Positions 37,496 to 50,594 of a stretch of 64,000 nt of DNA are shown one piece after another; the stretch's first letter is position 1; each line of letters starts with the position of its first letter. The DNA is from Malurus cyaneus samueli (lineage: Eukaryota; Chordata; Aves; Passeriformes; Maluridae). The notes below the pieces were generated by a model. The model ran no database searches and was not told where the DNA came from. It saw nothing but the letters and a program-made list of their open reading frames with translations. A program made the position numbers and the translations under genes. Location of the stretch: the NCBI GenBank assembly GCA_009741485.1, contig CM019227.1, forward strand, positions 19,005,927 to 19,069,926. The letters are read 5' to 3'.

Positions 37496-39479
37496 AGATG
37501 GAGATGAGACCACGCCAGACCAGAGAAGAGCATTTGCTTTTCCCCTTTTCACCACAAACCATCCCTCAGATTCCAATCTTTTTCCTTAAAGTGCCTTAGA
37601 AGAATGAAGCTGACTTTCTTTGGAGGAAAAAGAAGCCCAGAGCAGCCGGGTACCACAGGGCTTACCGGAGATCCACAGCTGATCCCTGGAGGGCTGGAAC
37701 ACCTCACCAGCTCTGCTCTATGCAGAAGTAGCTGCAGTGGTCCAGCAGACGAGCTCCATCTTCCAGACCCTGGGGAAGGGGCTGCTCCAAAGTGCCCGTG
37801 GACATTTCTGCATTGATTCTCCCAGCAATGATGAGCTGGAACTGTCAGAAGGCATCATCTACACCCAGAGTTAATCTCCCCTTTCCCAGCTGGCATCACT
37901 GCTGGCTCCTGTGCAAAAGGCATCACTGTCACAGCTCTTAGGCTGTGGCTTTCCAGCCCTGAGACAAGTTAGAAGGCTTCTTTCCAGGAGGGCAATTTTC
38001 AGAAAAATCCAGTCAGTAGCTTGAGACAACCTCCAAAAGCTGGTCTGGCTGTCCCACACCAGCGAGCCTCCTCCTACCCATGACCCAGGACATCTGGCAG
38101 AGGAAGCCAAGCAGCCCAAGGACCTGGAGGAGACCGGGGAAGGCAGACTGTTCCCACTGATGGGCCAAATCAGAGAAGTGTCTGATGAAAACCACTGCAT
38201 CTCCTGGGACCCTGCAGCTGCAAAGAAACCCCTGAACAAGAGTAAAGATGACCTGATGACAGCAAAGGGCTTGGACAGGGAAGAGGGAATCGGAAATGCC
38301 TGTATTATTTGGATTCAGCAAGCAAAACTTCTATGTAGTTGACACCCACCTTGCCATCACCAGGGCCCAGTGTGACAGAGAAATCCATCCCTGACCAAAA
38401 CCCTGGGGTTTGGGGACATGGAGGGTGGCTTTTTGTCACCCCATAGCTCTGATGTATTCCCTGCAGGGACCTTGCAGGTGGGAGGTGAGGTTGCAGGCTG
38501 TGTTTGAGGCTGCAAGGCAGCATCCCATCAGCTGAGACAGGAGCTGCTCATTCCTGAGCCACTCAGCCCGGACACTGCAGCAGGGACAGAGGTCTCCGTG
38601 GAGGTGGCTGGGTGGGAGGGATGCAGGGGAGGCTGCAGCACTGACACAGGCATAGCCATGCATCCAGGTGAGATGTGGGAAGGGTTTATCACCTTCCTGA
38701 GGAGGCAGGGGTGCAGAGGGGTGGCACTGCAGGCTCGGAGACATCTGTTTACAGAGCACTTGGGGATGCTCAGAAGCCAGGCGCCACACAAGCATGAAAT
38801 GTCATTACAAACGATATGATTTAAGGCCGGGCAGGGCCAGGAGGGGAGGGGGATCCAGTTAGCATGGAAGACTATACAAAATAAATCCTGTCCAAAAGGC
38901 TTCCCGCCTCTGCAGAAAGCAGAGCTGTATCAGACGGCCTGTCTCTGTTGTGTGCTCCTTCTTCCTTTTACAGGCATAAGGTTTTTTTTTTTTTGCTCAT
39001 CTTTGCTGCAAGATTTGCTGGGTCCTGCCAACTGATCCATGGCCAAGGGTAATGTTGAAGGAAGAAGGAAAATGAAGGGACCCAGATCCCCATCATGGTG
39101 GGACCTCCACAGCCATGTCCACCTCAGCTGGGCAACCTGCAGGGTCACCAGAGGGATGTGGGCACCAGAGGGACACAGCACTGATGTCACTGACCACATG
39201 CATGGGTCAGGAGAGGCTGCAGAAGAAGCGAAGCTGGTGAGCCAGAAGCCATGACCCCAGCATGCCCCCAGTCCATTTGTCCCAGCAGAGCCAGGCTCAG
39301 GGCTTCTCTCCCCTGGCCCCAGGTGCCCATGGACACACATCTTCAGCCTGGGCCTCTGCTGAGGTGACCACTCTGCTCGAGTGACCTGACCTGCTCTCAT
39401 CTTCCGTCTGCAGTGACAACCCCATCTACGCTGTGGGCATGGCTCACAGCATACAGAGTGGTGGCACACAGAGCCAGCT
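37496..39479. other. Non-coding stretch, no gene seen
   Basis: No gene recognised. A short poly-T run lies at about 38,981-38,995. Confidence 0.45.
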
Positions 39480-40005
39480 GAATCCTGCCACCCCTCCATC
39501 CCCCACCCTCCATCCTCCACCCCTCCATCCCCCACCCCTCCATCCCCCACCCTCCCATCCCCACCCTCCATCCCCACCCCTCCATCCCACCCCTCCATCC
39601 CCACCCTCCATCTGCCACCCCTCATCCCCACCCTCCATCCCCCAACCCCTCCTGCCACCCCACCCCTCCATCCCCCACCCTCATCCCCACCCCTCCATCC
39701 ACCCTCCATCCTCCCCCCCCTCCCCACCCCCCACCCCTCCATCCCCCAACCCCTCATCCCCACCCCTCCATCTGCCACCCCTCCATCCCCCACCCCCCAT
39801 CCTGCCCCCTCCATCCCCCACCCCTCCATCCCCCACCCCTCCATCCCCACCCCTCCATCCCCCACCCCGCATCCCTCAATACCTCAAATCCCCCCATCCT
39901 CACCCTGCCATCCGCCCACTCCACCGCCCCACCATCCTGCCATTCCCCATCCCTCCATCCCACCATCACTCCACCACACATCCCCCCACCCCACCATCCT
40001 GCCAC
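39480..40005 (+). repeat. C-rich simple array (CCATCCCCCACCCCT type)
   Basis: Over 500 bases built from CCATCCCCCACCCCTC-like words with variable C-run lengths and no strict unit length. The minus strand is correspondingly G-rich (GGGGTGGGGGATGG), with many runs of three or more G close together, so quadruplex formation is possible there. Pro/Ser/His-rich plus-strand and Gly/Trp-rich minus-strand open frames are artefacts. Confidence 0.92.
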
Positions 40006-42799
40006 TGGGAGAAGAGCTCCAAAGAAACTGCAGGGAGAGCATTGCTCCAGCCCTCAGCCATCATGGATGTGCAGAGATGATCAGGAAGAGCAGCTCAGGA
40101 TCCAGCCATGTGAGGGGTGGTGAAGGGAGAACCGGGCCGGTGTGTCCCTCTCGCTCCTCTGCCCGCAGAGATGCTCAGGCAGACATGGCTGGTGCAGCTG
40201 AGGATGTGTCCAGGTGCCCATCCTGCCTGGCACTTAGGGGCAGTCAGCATGCCACAGACTGTGTCTGTCCTTCACCAAGGCTCCATGGTGGCCAGGTGAT
40301 GGTCCTGGAGCAGCAGGAGGGTGCTCTGGCTTACTGACCCATGCCCTGGCCCCACTGCTGCCACTGGAACAGGAACAAATGAAAACAGTGCTCTAGTCAG
40401 CAGGAATCCCCCCGAGACTTGTCTCCAGGGCAGCAAATGAAACAAAAGGAAATTGTGGCCAGGATTTGCCAAAAGAGCTGGTTCTTTTATTTTTAGAAAA
40501 ATTTCAAAGTGAAAATTCATCATTTTCAGCTTTGCAGTGAATTTTTCCCTCTTTCCCCACCCAGGGCAGGTAAAAAGCCAAATGCTATGTCCATGGGAAG
40601 GGAAACATTCTCCTCTCTCCTTTCCTGTGCATTTTCCAGGAAGGAGAAGAAAATCTTGATAAAGCTAGAGGAAGGGGGAACCCATTGAAATGAAATAGCC
40701 ATCAGCAAAGTCATTGGGAAATGTTACATGAACGAACAAATGGTCTGTTGCTCTTAAATTTCAGACCAAACTGGTTCTGCAGAGCCCATGGACCTCCATC
40801 CACACCGAAGCTCAGGCAGGAGAAGAGAGATTCTCCTTGGCTTCTCTTGGTGATGACTCTTAAAGCCTCTCGTGCTCCTTCATTCAGCTGTCTGGTCTCC
40901 CTCTTTTGTCACAGAGAATAGAAACCCTTTTCCCAGGAGAGCTGTCTCAAGGTCTGGATCATTTTCTTCGTCCATTGGCTCTGAAGTGGGGCAAGGAGAT
41001 ACAGCTCCAAGCCTAGATTCCTCTCTGATTTGGCCTTAACTCAAGCAAGACAAATCCTGGACTGCAGGCAGCTTTAATGAGGAATTTGCGACCCTAATTA
41101 GAAAAAAAAAGGGCACATTCATGCAACATAGAAATATAAAACAAGGGTTGAGTTGAAAGATTCAAGGTCTAGAGAGGAGAAAAACCAAAGTGGCCCCAAA
41201 GTTTCCAAGTTCCTATTGGCTTTGGAGAGAGGTCCACGCCTGGGGAAGTTCAAGCTTCTCCAGATCTCCAGGGTCTGTAAAACCTGCACTGAGGCTCTCC
41301 AGCAAGCAGGCTTGCTCCCACGGTTTCCGGCATTTCCTGGTGCGGGAAGGTCTGGGAAGCACTGCAAGAACAGCCTTTTGCAAAGTATTTTGGCACTCTT
41401 GCTTCCAACGGGGATGCAGAAAGTACAAAGGCTGGAAAACCTAAAACAAAATAGGGGGAGGGGAGCTAAGTGGAGGTTTCAAGCATTAACAAGTTTGAAT
41501 TGGTGATGGTTCAAGTTGGAGGTGAAAGTTCGGGCGAGGTGCTCATTCTCCATGAGTCAGAGCATCCGGAGAGGCAGGAAGCTGAGGATCAAGAAGCGGC
41601 TGTCAGGGCAGAGCCTTTCACCAGAGACAGCCAGGGGGCTGGGGAGGCACCTGAGCCACGGGCGGGGTGCTCGGGCTCACTGGAGAGAGCAGCAGCAGAG
41701 CAGGGCATGGGCAGGGGACTGGATGCTGTGCTCACAGCTGGCACCATCACTCTCTGAGCAGCTCTGTGGACTTCTGAAATTCTTCAACAATGGAAAATTC
41801 CTTCCTCTCCCTAAAAGAAAATTTAAAAAAAAAAAAAAAAACAAACAAAAAAAACCAAAAAAACCAAACAACAAGGGGAAAACTCTCAATTTGGCAAAAC
41901 TGAATCATTTCTGCTCTGATTCTGACTTTCCTTGATGTTGACTTTTCCATTTTGCCTTAGAAAACGTCATGCTACATCAGATTAGAAAGTACCATTTTTC
42001 CCTAACCTGCCCTGCAAAAGGCCTGCCCTGAATCCGCTGAAAGGACATTCTCTGATTCAGCCAGAAAGAAAAAAAAAAGCGAGGGGGAGGGGCGGGGGGT
42101 GGGAACCCAACCAAAAAAAGAAGAGGAAAATAGGTTTCAAAATTAAATCCATGCAGTTTCCCAGAACTCAGCCATGCCATACGGCTCAACTCCACATCCT
42201 CCCATTACCATTTCTCTGACCGGCCACACATGGCAGCCATTCTTCTCTGCTGAAACACCACGTCAGCATCCCTTGTTCTGCTGTTCAGCCAGAGCCTGTA
42301 CTCCAGCCTCCTCCCCATCCCTGTAATATTGGGGATCGTACACTTTATGCTCACAGGGTTTTGGGAAACAGGCTTGCAGATGTGTAACAGATGCCTGATA
42401 GAGCTCAAGAGCCTGTGTGAAGGCAGGGCCAGCACCCTCACTTTGCAGGCAGCAAGAGAAGCCAAGCATGAGGCTGCTGGTGGCTGGTGTGGCTGCTCCA
42501 CTGAGCACTCCCACCTGTCTGGAAATAAGGCTGGAGGGGTTTTGAGGTCCCAAGGGAAGCTGCAGCTGAGCCTGGTAAAGGCCTTTCCCACAAGGCCCAA
42601 GGCAGCCCCATGATGGTCCAGGCTGAAGCCCATTCTGAAACCCTCAGCCCATCCTGAAGAGCTGCTTTCCACCAGGGTCCAACCCAATGCAAGCAGGAGA
42701 CACATGAACTTCCCTAAAAAAGATCTGTAAAGAGCCTTTTCCAGTCCACTCTGCTCATCAAACCCTGTGCCAGTCCCTGCCTATCCAGCAGCATCCATT
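40006..42799. other. Non-coding stretch with an A-rich patch
   Basis: No gene recognised. The A-rich run at 41,825-41,878 is listed separately. An AT-rich patch near 41,065-41,145 may be an old regulatory element. Confidence 0.45.
41825..41878 (+). repeat. A-rich simple run
   Basis: A poly-A run followed by AAACAAACAAAAAAAACC and AAACCAAACAACAAGG. It could be the tail of an old retroposed sequence, but no source sequence is recognisable upstream. Confidence 0.6.
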
Positions 42800-43200
42800 T
42801 CTTGAGAAAGCTTTGAATAGAGAAGAAAACAACATATGCAACTCAGTTTACAGAAACAAAGGCCATAAAATCTAAAAATTAACAGAGCAAATAAGCTGAA
42901 GGCCCATTAGGTTGCACATATTAGGTAATGATAAGTAGCTTGCAATAACCACTTCTGAATGGACTTCACCCAGTATGCATTTAATTAGGGTTTAATAAAG
43001 CAACAGTGTGTTCTTAAAGGCCAATTAGAAACATATTCATTGAGGTTTAGAAGCTATGTAATAGATGCCTGTAGGAACCAGATACGTGCTGATTACATAG
43101 TTATTAATCCTCAATAAAGGGTCTAACAATCATTTAGTTCTTCAGGAGCAGGCAGCTGTTTTATTAAATCTTAATGAAACGCATATTCAGGAGCTTTCCT
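42800..43200. promoter_or_regulatory. AT-rich block, strongest conserved-element candidate
   Basis: Four hundred AT-rich bases in GC-rich surroundings, packed with homeobox-type words: ATGCATTTAATTAGGG, GGTAATGATAAG, GGCCAATTAGAAAC, AGTTATTAATCC. There is no open frame of interest. Composition and motif density resemble developmental enhancers. Conservation cannot be shown here. Confidence 0.35.
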
Positions 43201-46200
43201 TCAAAGCCCAGGAAGATGGGCTGAGAAGTGGCAATGTGCTGAGAGAAAAGACCCCCTCCTCATCACCACCTCCTCCACTGTGGCAGTGGGTTTGAGGCCA
43301 GCTCTGCTCCCAGAGCAGGCAGTTGATTCCTGCAGCCACACAAGTGAGAGATCACTGGATCTGAGAGTGCCATGAGACTTCTGACCCGCGTTGAACATTT
43401 CCTTGTATGGGGAAATGTCTCCATGAACCAGGATATCCACCTGATTCATGGCTCTATGTCCAGAGCATCCCTGTGCATCCCTCACATCAGGAGAGGATCA
43501 AGGCCCTGGGATCAGTGAGATGGTGCCACATTCCATGAGAATCAGCTCAGCCAATTCTCCAGAAATTCACTTCCTGCCTGTATTGATGGCTGTCCAAAAA
43601 GGAGTGACTGAAGTGAGCTCCCTTCCAGCGTCCCCCAAAGAGGATGGGTTTGATTGAGGGTCTGGGCCAGTCAAGTGTTGGCTTCTTGCCTTACCTACAG
43701 GATTGGAAATTGATCTAAAACCTGGCAAGCCATTATTAAGTTCCCATGGACACACACCGAAACAAGCTTTGCCCACAGCTTTCCACCACAACTCCGTCAG
43801 AAAGCCAGCAAAATGCCATTGCAGGCTTAAAAAACTGACACATTGCAAAAACTTTTCATAAACACACATCTGTGTCTTCACCTGCTGGTTTTCCACCCCT
43901 CTAACACATGGGCTTGGGTTTTTCATGGTGGCTAGAAACTTCAGCAATTGCAGTTGGGATGCAGCCACACTTCACCTCTACGCTGACCTGAAGATGTGCC
44001 TGGTCCTCACCCCACAGCAGAGACCACCCCAACACAGCAGTCAAGTGTCAGCTCAGACCTGCCAGCCCATCCTCCTCTGCCACCCAGGAGGATGAAGGCA
44101 CAGCCAGCCAGAGCTGGTGCAAGAGGGCCAGAATCTGCTGGCAGCACCCTGGATGGATCCAGCATCCAGCAGCACAAGGCTCTGCCCTCCAGTTCAGCTT
44201 GGGGCTGAGCTGTGTGTCCCCTGTGGTCCCAGCTGAGCCTGGATCCCTGCCAGCAGCCCTTGGCAGCCCACCAGGGCTCAAGCAGTGCTGGGGCTGCCAC
44301 AGCTCTGTAGGGCCCTGCTGGCCCCCCAGCCCCACCATGCCGGCTGCAGGTCCCAGCCTGGGCAGGGGGTGCCTGCTGCTGAACTTTGCAGGGCATCAGT
44401 CAGGGCAAGTCATGCGCAGAGCAGCCCAGGGCAATGGGAGTGAGGGAGTGTGGGTGGCAGGGTGGCCCCTGCAGCCCTGAATTGCAGCTCTCGGCTGGGC
44501 TCCCCTGGAGAGGGAATGGATAAAGCAGTGAAAATAGCCAGGATACACAAGTGACATCCCAAATACACTGTCCCTCTGAAAGCTCTCAGTGGTCCTACAC
44601 TCCGGTTAGCCCAGTTAAGCAGAGCTCTGCCTGTTGTTCCCATACCAGGCAGAGGGTCTGGCTCACGCTGGCTGAGCAAAGTGTCTCCAGGTCCTCCTGG
44701 CTTTTGGGCTTTGCAGCCAGGGGAGCAGCTTGGAGGGGCAGTGCCCCAGCTGCCCACAGCTATGGGGCTGGGGAGGGCAATCCCAGAGACTCCCCCATCT
44801 CCACAGTGGAACTGCCTCCACCTGCTCAGCTGTCCCTGAGGATCACGCGCTCTTCCTCGCCCAGACTCATGCTCAGCACCCTCTATGCTCCACCCTACAC
44901 CCCTGTGTGGGCACCTCTTGCAATGCCCACTGCAACCAGACCGGGTGTCCCACAAGGACGGCGCCCAAATATCCTGGGTCAGGCATGCACACCCTCATGG
45001 TTGCCTGAACCCCCAGGATCTACATCCTCCAAAACAGGGAGACCATACCCTCCCATATCAACAACTTCCCTGACCAAACATCTCCAAAAAGGAGTCGTGG
45101 TTAGCCCTAGGTGCTGGAGGTGTCTTTGGGCAGCTCTGGGTCTGCAAGCTGCTGGTTCACATTACGTGCTGTCGGGCCTTGCTGCAGGTAACATCATCTC
45201 CTGTGATAGTAATTTGGTTTTTTTTTTTTCAAAGAAAAGGGTTATTACTTCTTTCCAACCTCAAGGAGATCATCTGCTGCACGAATTGGCCTTACCAACA
45301 GCCCGAGCCAGGGCAGGGGCCTGCAGGGACAGCCAGTCCCACAGGAAACAAAGGAATGAGGCATTTCATTATTCTCATTCCTCTCAGTAAAGAAAAGATA
45401 GACCTGGCCAGGGTGCAGATCACTCCCACTGCCCTCCTGTCCCTCTGCATGCCCTTCCAGCTTGGCATCCCACTGCCTTGTGGCCGTGGAGAGCCTCAGC
45501 ACTGGTTTCTGGTGAGACCCCACACATGAGGGCACTCATGGGACTGGCATCTCCTCCCTTCCAACCAGTCCAAATACTGACTTACCCACAGACAGCTATT
45601 TCTAAGTGTTTGCTCGGGGGAATGTGGCAGGACAAAGATACTCCATGTGTTCACCATGGACTCTGGTTACCTCCATTAGTAACATTCAGGTGGTCCTTCC
45701 CCACCAGCCACAGGTGGCTGAACTCCACACTGCTCTGCCCATGACCTCAGAGCAGAGATGCCTTGCTTGGGCATGGGTGCCCAGACCTTTTCAAGCTTGC
45801 TTGTCCCTTCTTTTGGGACACTCTGCTCTTCTTGTTCAGCCAAGCCTCACTTGCCCCAAACCTGCAGTTTGACATCAACTTGACATGAAACCTCCTCTGA
45901 TGCATCACAGGTTACTGTCACACATCCCAAGTCCCACCATAAGAGCCCAGGCCCCGGTGAAGTTTGGTCCAGGGAGAAGAGTGATGCCCCACCACCCCCA
46001 GAAGGCACAGGCCAGTGTGTGGGAACTGAAAATGAGGTTTTCAGAATTAAGCATCACTCTACCTTTTTTTTTTTTTTTTTTTTTTTTGTTTCTTAAAAAA
46101 AAAAACCCAGCCAAAACCACACAGAAAGTTGATTTTTCCACCCTCTTGAAGACAGGTGAAAATTCTGAAATGCCACAATTTCCACTCCTGATTTTCATCC

Positions 46201-48889
46201 ACTTTCTCCTGGAGAGGCCCCACCACCCACACAGAAGATGCCTCGTGTATATATGGTTATGTCTGGGTTGCAGCCAGGGCTCCTGGGTACCACATGGCAC
46301 AAACCACAGCATGGTCCCCTCTCCCAGGATGGCCCCAGGACTGGAGCTGAACACTGGTGCCACCCCACTTGCTGAGCTACCAAGAAGGGCAAAACATAGG
46401 AATCATGGGGTGCACAGGATGGGGAAAGGAGGATAATCATGCACATATAGGACATCCTGAAGACTGTGACATCAGAAAAAAATATGGAGGCAACAGGGCT
46501 ATATTTAATGAAGATACTCAAGGGAAGGACAACTTTTTAGACAGAGGAGCCCCCAAAACACCTGCCTGGAAGCCAAGCCTGAGCTTGAGCTCCAGTAGAG
46601 AGCACAAGGCAGGAGTCTTCAGCAAAGGTGCTCTCAGTCAGGGTCTGCCTTGCCCGATATCCCTCCCTGTGCTCCATCTCCTGGTTTGTTGGGTCCTACA
46701 TTCAGAAAGAATGCTAAGAGAAGGCAAGAATAACTGTGTTGGGAGCTCATAGGGGAGCATTTAGAGACACCCCATAAGATTGCACCAAAAGGACTGGAGC
46801 TGTGTGTCCAGTCCTGCCAGATCAGAGAACTCACGTGAGACCTTCCCAGGAGCAGTTCAGCCACCTAGGGACATCCAAATCACTGCCCTCAACTAGCCAC
46901 TAGCATACCAACACTTCTCTCATGCCTTCTTTGAATCAAACATGGTCAACAGGCAGTGTAAAAGAAGCCTGTCTGCTGGTTAACTCTGAATAAAAGCTGC
47001 AACTGAGGCATCACAGGTCACCACAAGGTGGTCCCTGTCCCTCAGGGGCTGCTTGCAAGCGACAAGAAGGGTTTGTCACACAGCAATCAGCTGCAAGGAA
47101 TCTCCCAAACCCTCCAAAGCTGCTGCTCACATCCTCTGGCCTCTGCAATAAACTTACCACCGCTCCCTGTTTCAGTGGGCAGCTGTTCCTCATTTCTAGA
47201 CCTGTTTCTTTTCTACTAATTAATCAGCTCCAAATGTATCTCTGCCTGAATATGTGGCCAGAAACACAATGTCAGGGACACACTCTGAGACCCAGTCATG
47301 CTGCATGTGAGGGGCCAGGGGCACCAGCAGCAAAACTGGGATGCCCCTGCATGGCCACACCTGTGGCCACCATGCTGCTGTGCACAGCCAGCCCCTGCCC
47401 TGCTGTGGGTCCAGGGCACAGGCAGCTCTTGGCAGGGACAACAGATGGAGCAGATTGAGGAGTTTCAGCCCATTGTGCTGACTCCTGACCCCAGCACCCC
47501 GCGGAGGGAGGGAAGAGTTAGCCCCATTTTCACATGCAACGGCAGCTCCTCTCCATACAGAGCTTGGGCTAAAGTCTCAGGGGTAAAAAAGGGGTTAGGG
47601 CGACAAAAGAAAAGCAAAGAGTGGATGAAGAGCTCAGCAGAGCAGGCCCAACAAGGTCAGCTTGGCTTATTAGCCACGGCTGACACACCCTGAGCAGAGC
47701 TGTCTGCACAGGGAGCCAGCCATGGGGAAACAAGGACAGGGACTCAGTCCAGGACACCAAACCCAGTGGCCATCCCCATTCTCAGCAGAGACCACTTCAA
47801 CACTCTGGGTTCTGCTGCTTCAGCTCATTGTCAGACTCCCTTCCTCTTGGAACATCTGGAAGGAACCAAAGTTTTTATTTTTTTATCTTGGATCAAACTA
47901 GCACAGCGAAGGTGCTCCAAGGCCGCTTGTGCCAGGACATTACAGGGTTTCACAGCAGAACAATGAAGCAAAATGAGGGGAAGCTCTTTGATCTTTATGC
48001 ACCTGGCACTCTGAGGGAGCAGCAAGCATGACGTTGCCCATCCCATCCAGGTTTGTGATTGCTCCTCATGGCCATGGCCTCAAGCAGCAGCACCAAGCCC
48101 CTTCCCTGTAGCAGCAGGGTAGACCACAGAGGAGCGCTGGCGACCATAAAGCTCTGCAGGATGGCAACTGACCAACTACCTTTTTGTTGTGTAGTCCCTT
48201 CTTAACCAGAAGAGTCACTTGGGAAATTGTAATCTGTATTTTGAAGGTTTTCCAGAATCAAGGGGGATTTTGTGCTGTGTTTGTCCAGCTCTGTTTCCAA
48301 ACCCCATCTATCCCAATAAGCAGTTGTGGTTAACCTCCAGAAAGGGAAAAGTTGAAATTCCCAAACTGATGGCCAAAGATGGACTCCCAGAGATGGTGAG
48401 TCCTTGGTACAAGGCTGTAAAATGGAATGTGCCTTGGGTTTCTGCAAGTGAAAGGACTGTGGGGAGGCAGGATGGTCCCCATGGTAGGATTGTTGGCCTT
48501 TAGGGCCTCAGATTCCCTGTTGCAGGTCAAGCCTGCAGTGCTCACCTGGAAATTGGGTGGTAAACAGACTTGAGTGAGACTTCCAGCATCTCCTGCCTCC
48601 AGGCCTGCTGGGGATCTGGGGGGGTCTTCCTGGAAGAGCAGAGGAAGAGCAAACCAGAGCCACAGTAACATCCACAGCAACATAGGCAGGAACGAGCTGG
48701 TTGGGTTGGCCAAGTCACAGGAGCCAGGTCTTGGTTTCGTTGGGAAGGAGATGATTCCCATCCCACACCAGGAGCAAGGCCATGGGGTTGTTGTCCCCTG
48801 AGCAAAATATACCTTCTTATTCAGCTCCCAGAGGTTACATGGGGCAAGGAGTGTTCCCCTTGTGCTGCTGAAGGAGGACCCCAAAAAGT
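43201..48889. other. Non-coding stretch, no gene seen
   Basis: No gene recognised. It contains simple T runs near 45,218 and 46,064 but no clear mobile element until the CR1 copy at 48.9 kb. Confidence 0.45.
46064..46105 (+). repeat. Poly-T followed by poly-A
   Basis: A run of about 24 T, then GTTTCTT, then about 11 A. The two runs are complementary and could pair as a weak hairpin. Confidence 0.7.
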
Positions 48890-49810
48890 ACAGACTTCTC
48901 AGTCTCGCTTCAGTGCCCTATAAATTCCTGGAAACAATTATTCTGGGAAGTATTAAAAAACACCTGGAGAACAATGCTGGCATCAATCACAGCCAGCACA
49001 ACTTCATGAGAAGAAAGTCCTGATTGTTGAACTGGATTTCCTTCTAAAGCAGGGTAACCCAACTTCTTGATCCAGGAAAGCCACTAGACAAGATATTTTG
49101 GGACTTCAGCAAAGCTTTTGATACATTCTCTCCCAGGATATTCCTGGACAAACTGTCCTGCCCACAGCTGGCTCACAGATCGGGCACAAAGAGGGGACGG
49201 TGACTGGGGTGACATCAGACTGGTGTTCTGTCTCTAACAGTTCCACAGAGCTCCATCCTCAACCCAGCTCTCTTCAACAACTTCATTAATGGCTTGGGTG
49301 CAGGACTTAAAGGAATACTAAGGAAGCTTGCCAACAATAGTAAATTGAGAGGAGCTGTTGACTCCCTGAAGGGCAGAGAGGCCCTGAAGAGAGACCTCAA
49401 CAGAGGGATGGGCAATCACCAATCATGTGGAATTCAACTAAGGCAAGTGCCAGATTCCATACCTGAAACAGGACAGCCCTGCTGTGTATGTGGACTGGGA
49501 AGGAGATGCTGGAGAGGCAGCATGGGGCAGCTCTGATCTCTTCACTCTCATGACCAGTGACAGGACTCAGGGAAATGACTGGATCTGAGTCAGGAGAGAT
49601 TTAGGTTGGATATCAGGAAAAAGTTTTTCATCCACAGGTTGGTCAGGCACTGGAATAGACTCCCAGGGAAGTGGTCACAGCATCAAACCTGCACAAGTTC
49701 AAGGAGCATTTGAACAACGCTCTCAGGCACAGGATGGGATTCTTGGAGTGTCATGCTTAGGGCTGGGAGTTGGACTCAGTGTTCTTGATGGGTCCCTTCC
49801 AATTTAGCAT
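48890..49810 (+). mobile_element. Decayed CR1 LINE, reverse-transcriptase part and 3' region
   Basis: Plus-strand translation shows pieces of the CR1 reverse transcriptase with stops between them. The motif DFSKAFDT appears at about 49,102-49,126. A segment at about 49,294-49,405 corresponds to the part of CR1 that follows the catalytic region (GREALKRDLNR). From about 49,596 to 49,810 comes the typical CR1 3' untranslated region (TTTAGGTTGGATATCAGG, CACTGGAATAGACTCCCAGG, GGGTCCCTTCCAATTTAGC). The element is 5'-truncated, has many disruptions and cannot encode an active enzyme. Confidence 0.85.
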
Positions 49811-50063
49811 GTTCTATGATTCTGTGATTCCACGGGTCTATAATTCCATGATTCTATGATTCCATGATTCTATTATTCTATTATTCCATGAATCCATGAC
49901 TCTGATTCTATGATTCTATGATTCCATTATTCTGATTCCATGATTGTATGATTCCATTATTCTATGATTGTATGATTCCATGATTCTGTGATTCTGTGAC
50001 TCCATGATTCTATGATTCTGTGATTGTATGATTCTGTGATTCCATGATTCTATGATTCTATTA
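49811..50063 (+). repeat. Expanded CR1 octamer tail
   Basis: About 250 bases of ATTCTATG, ATTCCATG, ATTCTGTG and ATTGTATG octamers continue directly from the CR1 3' end. CR1 elements normally end in only a few such octamers, so this tail (about 30 units) has expanded as a microsatellite. Some units are shortened to ATTATTCT. Confidence 0.92.
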
Positions 50064-50589
50064 TAAGGACTGTTCAAATACTACAGTGTGGATGCCATCC
50101 ATCATTTGTGCCACTCCATGGGTTAGATTACCCAAGGCAAGCGAGGGCTCTGCCGAGCAAGCCAGTGGCTCTTCATGCAGTAAACATGTCCAAAGAGCTT
50201 GAACCCTGCCAGGTCAAATGACACAGGTGCTGCAAGCCCTGGACCTTCTCTAGAACCCCCCTTCACCAGGACTCTGCCCAATGCAGAGCACTCAGCAGCT
50301 CCAGCACCAGGGCAAACAGCTCTCTGGAGCCATCCTCAGAGCTTCTGGCTTCTTCTGCTCATGGCATAGCTCTGCTGAGACACGCCCTACTGGCAATGGG
50401 CTATACCCACCAGTGCCACACCCTCCAGCCCAGAGGGAACAGCTGGAGCTGAGCTGGGGGAGGTTTAGCCTGGTCACATTCTCCACTGCCATTCTGCACT
50501 ATGGCCCCTCTGCCAGCTTTGTTCCAGCATAGGCTGCATGCAGGGTTTCAGGACCTGCTCCTGCTGAGGGATTTGTTTTTGCCAGCTGA
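50064..50589. other. Non-coding stretch, no gene seen
   Basis: About 530 bases between the CR1 tail and the solo LTR, with nothing recognisable. Confidence 0.5.
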
Positions 50590-50594
50590 GTTGT
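50590..50594 (+). repeat. Target site duplication, left copy (GTTGT)
   Basis: GTTGT directly precedes the LTR terminus TGTCTTGG, and the same five bases follow the LTR end at 51,559. A 5-bp duplication is usual for ERVL-type and some class I retroviruses. Confidence 0.85.

Noticed and set aside
36834..37576. Minus-strand frames rich in Ile/Ser/His/Pro
   Set aside because: They are translations of the pentanucleotide array.
39397..40080. Pro/Ser-rich and Gly/Trp-rich frames of over 200 codons
   Set aside because: They are translations of the C-rich simple array.
45218..45300. T run followed by a sequence resembling a reversed CR1 end
   Set aside because: Only a few words fit and in the wrong order. 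No octamer tail is present.
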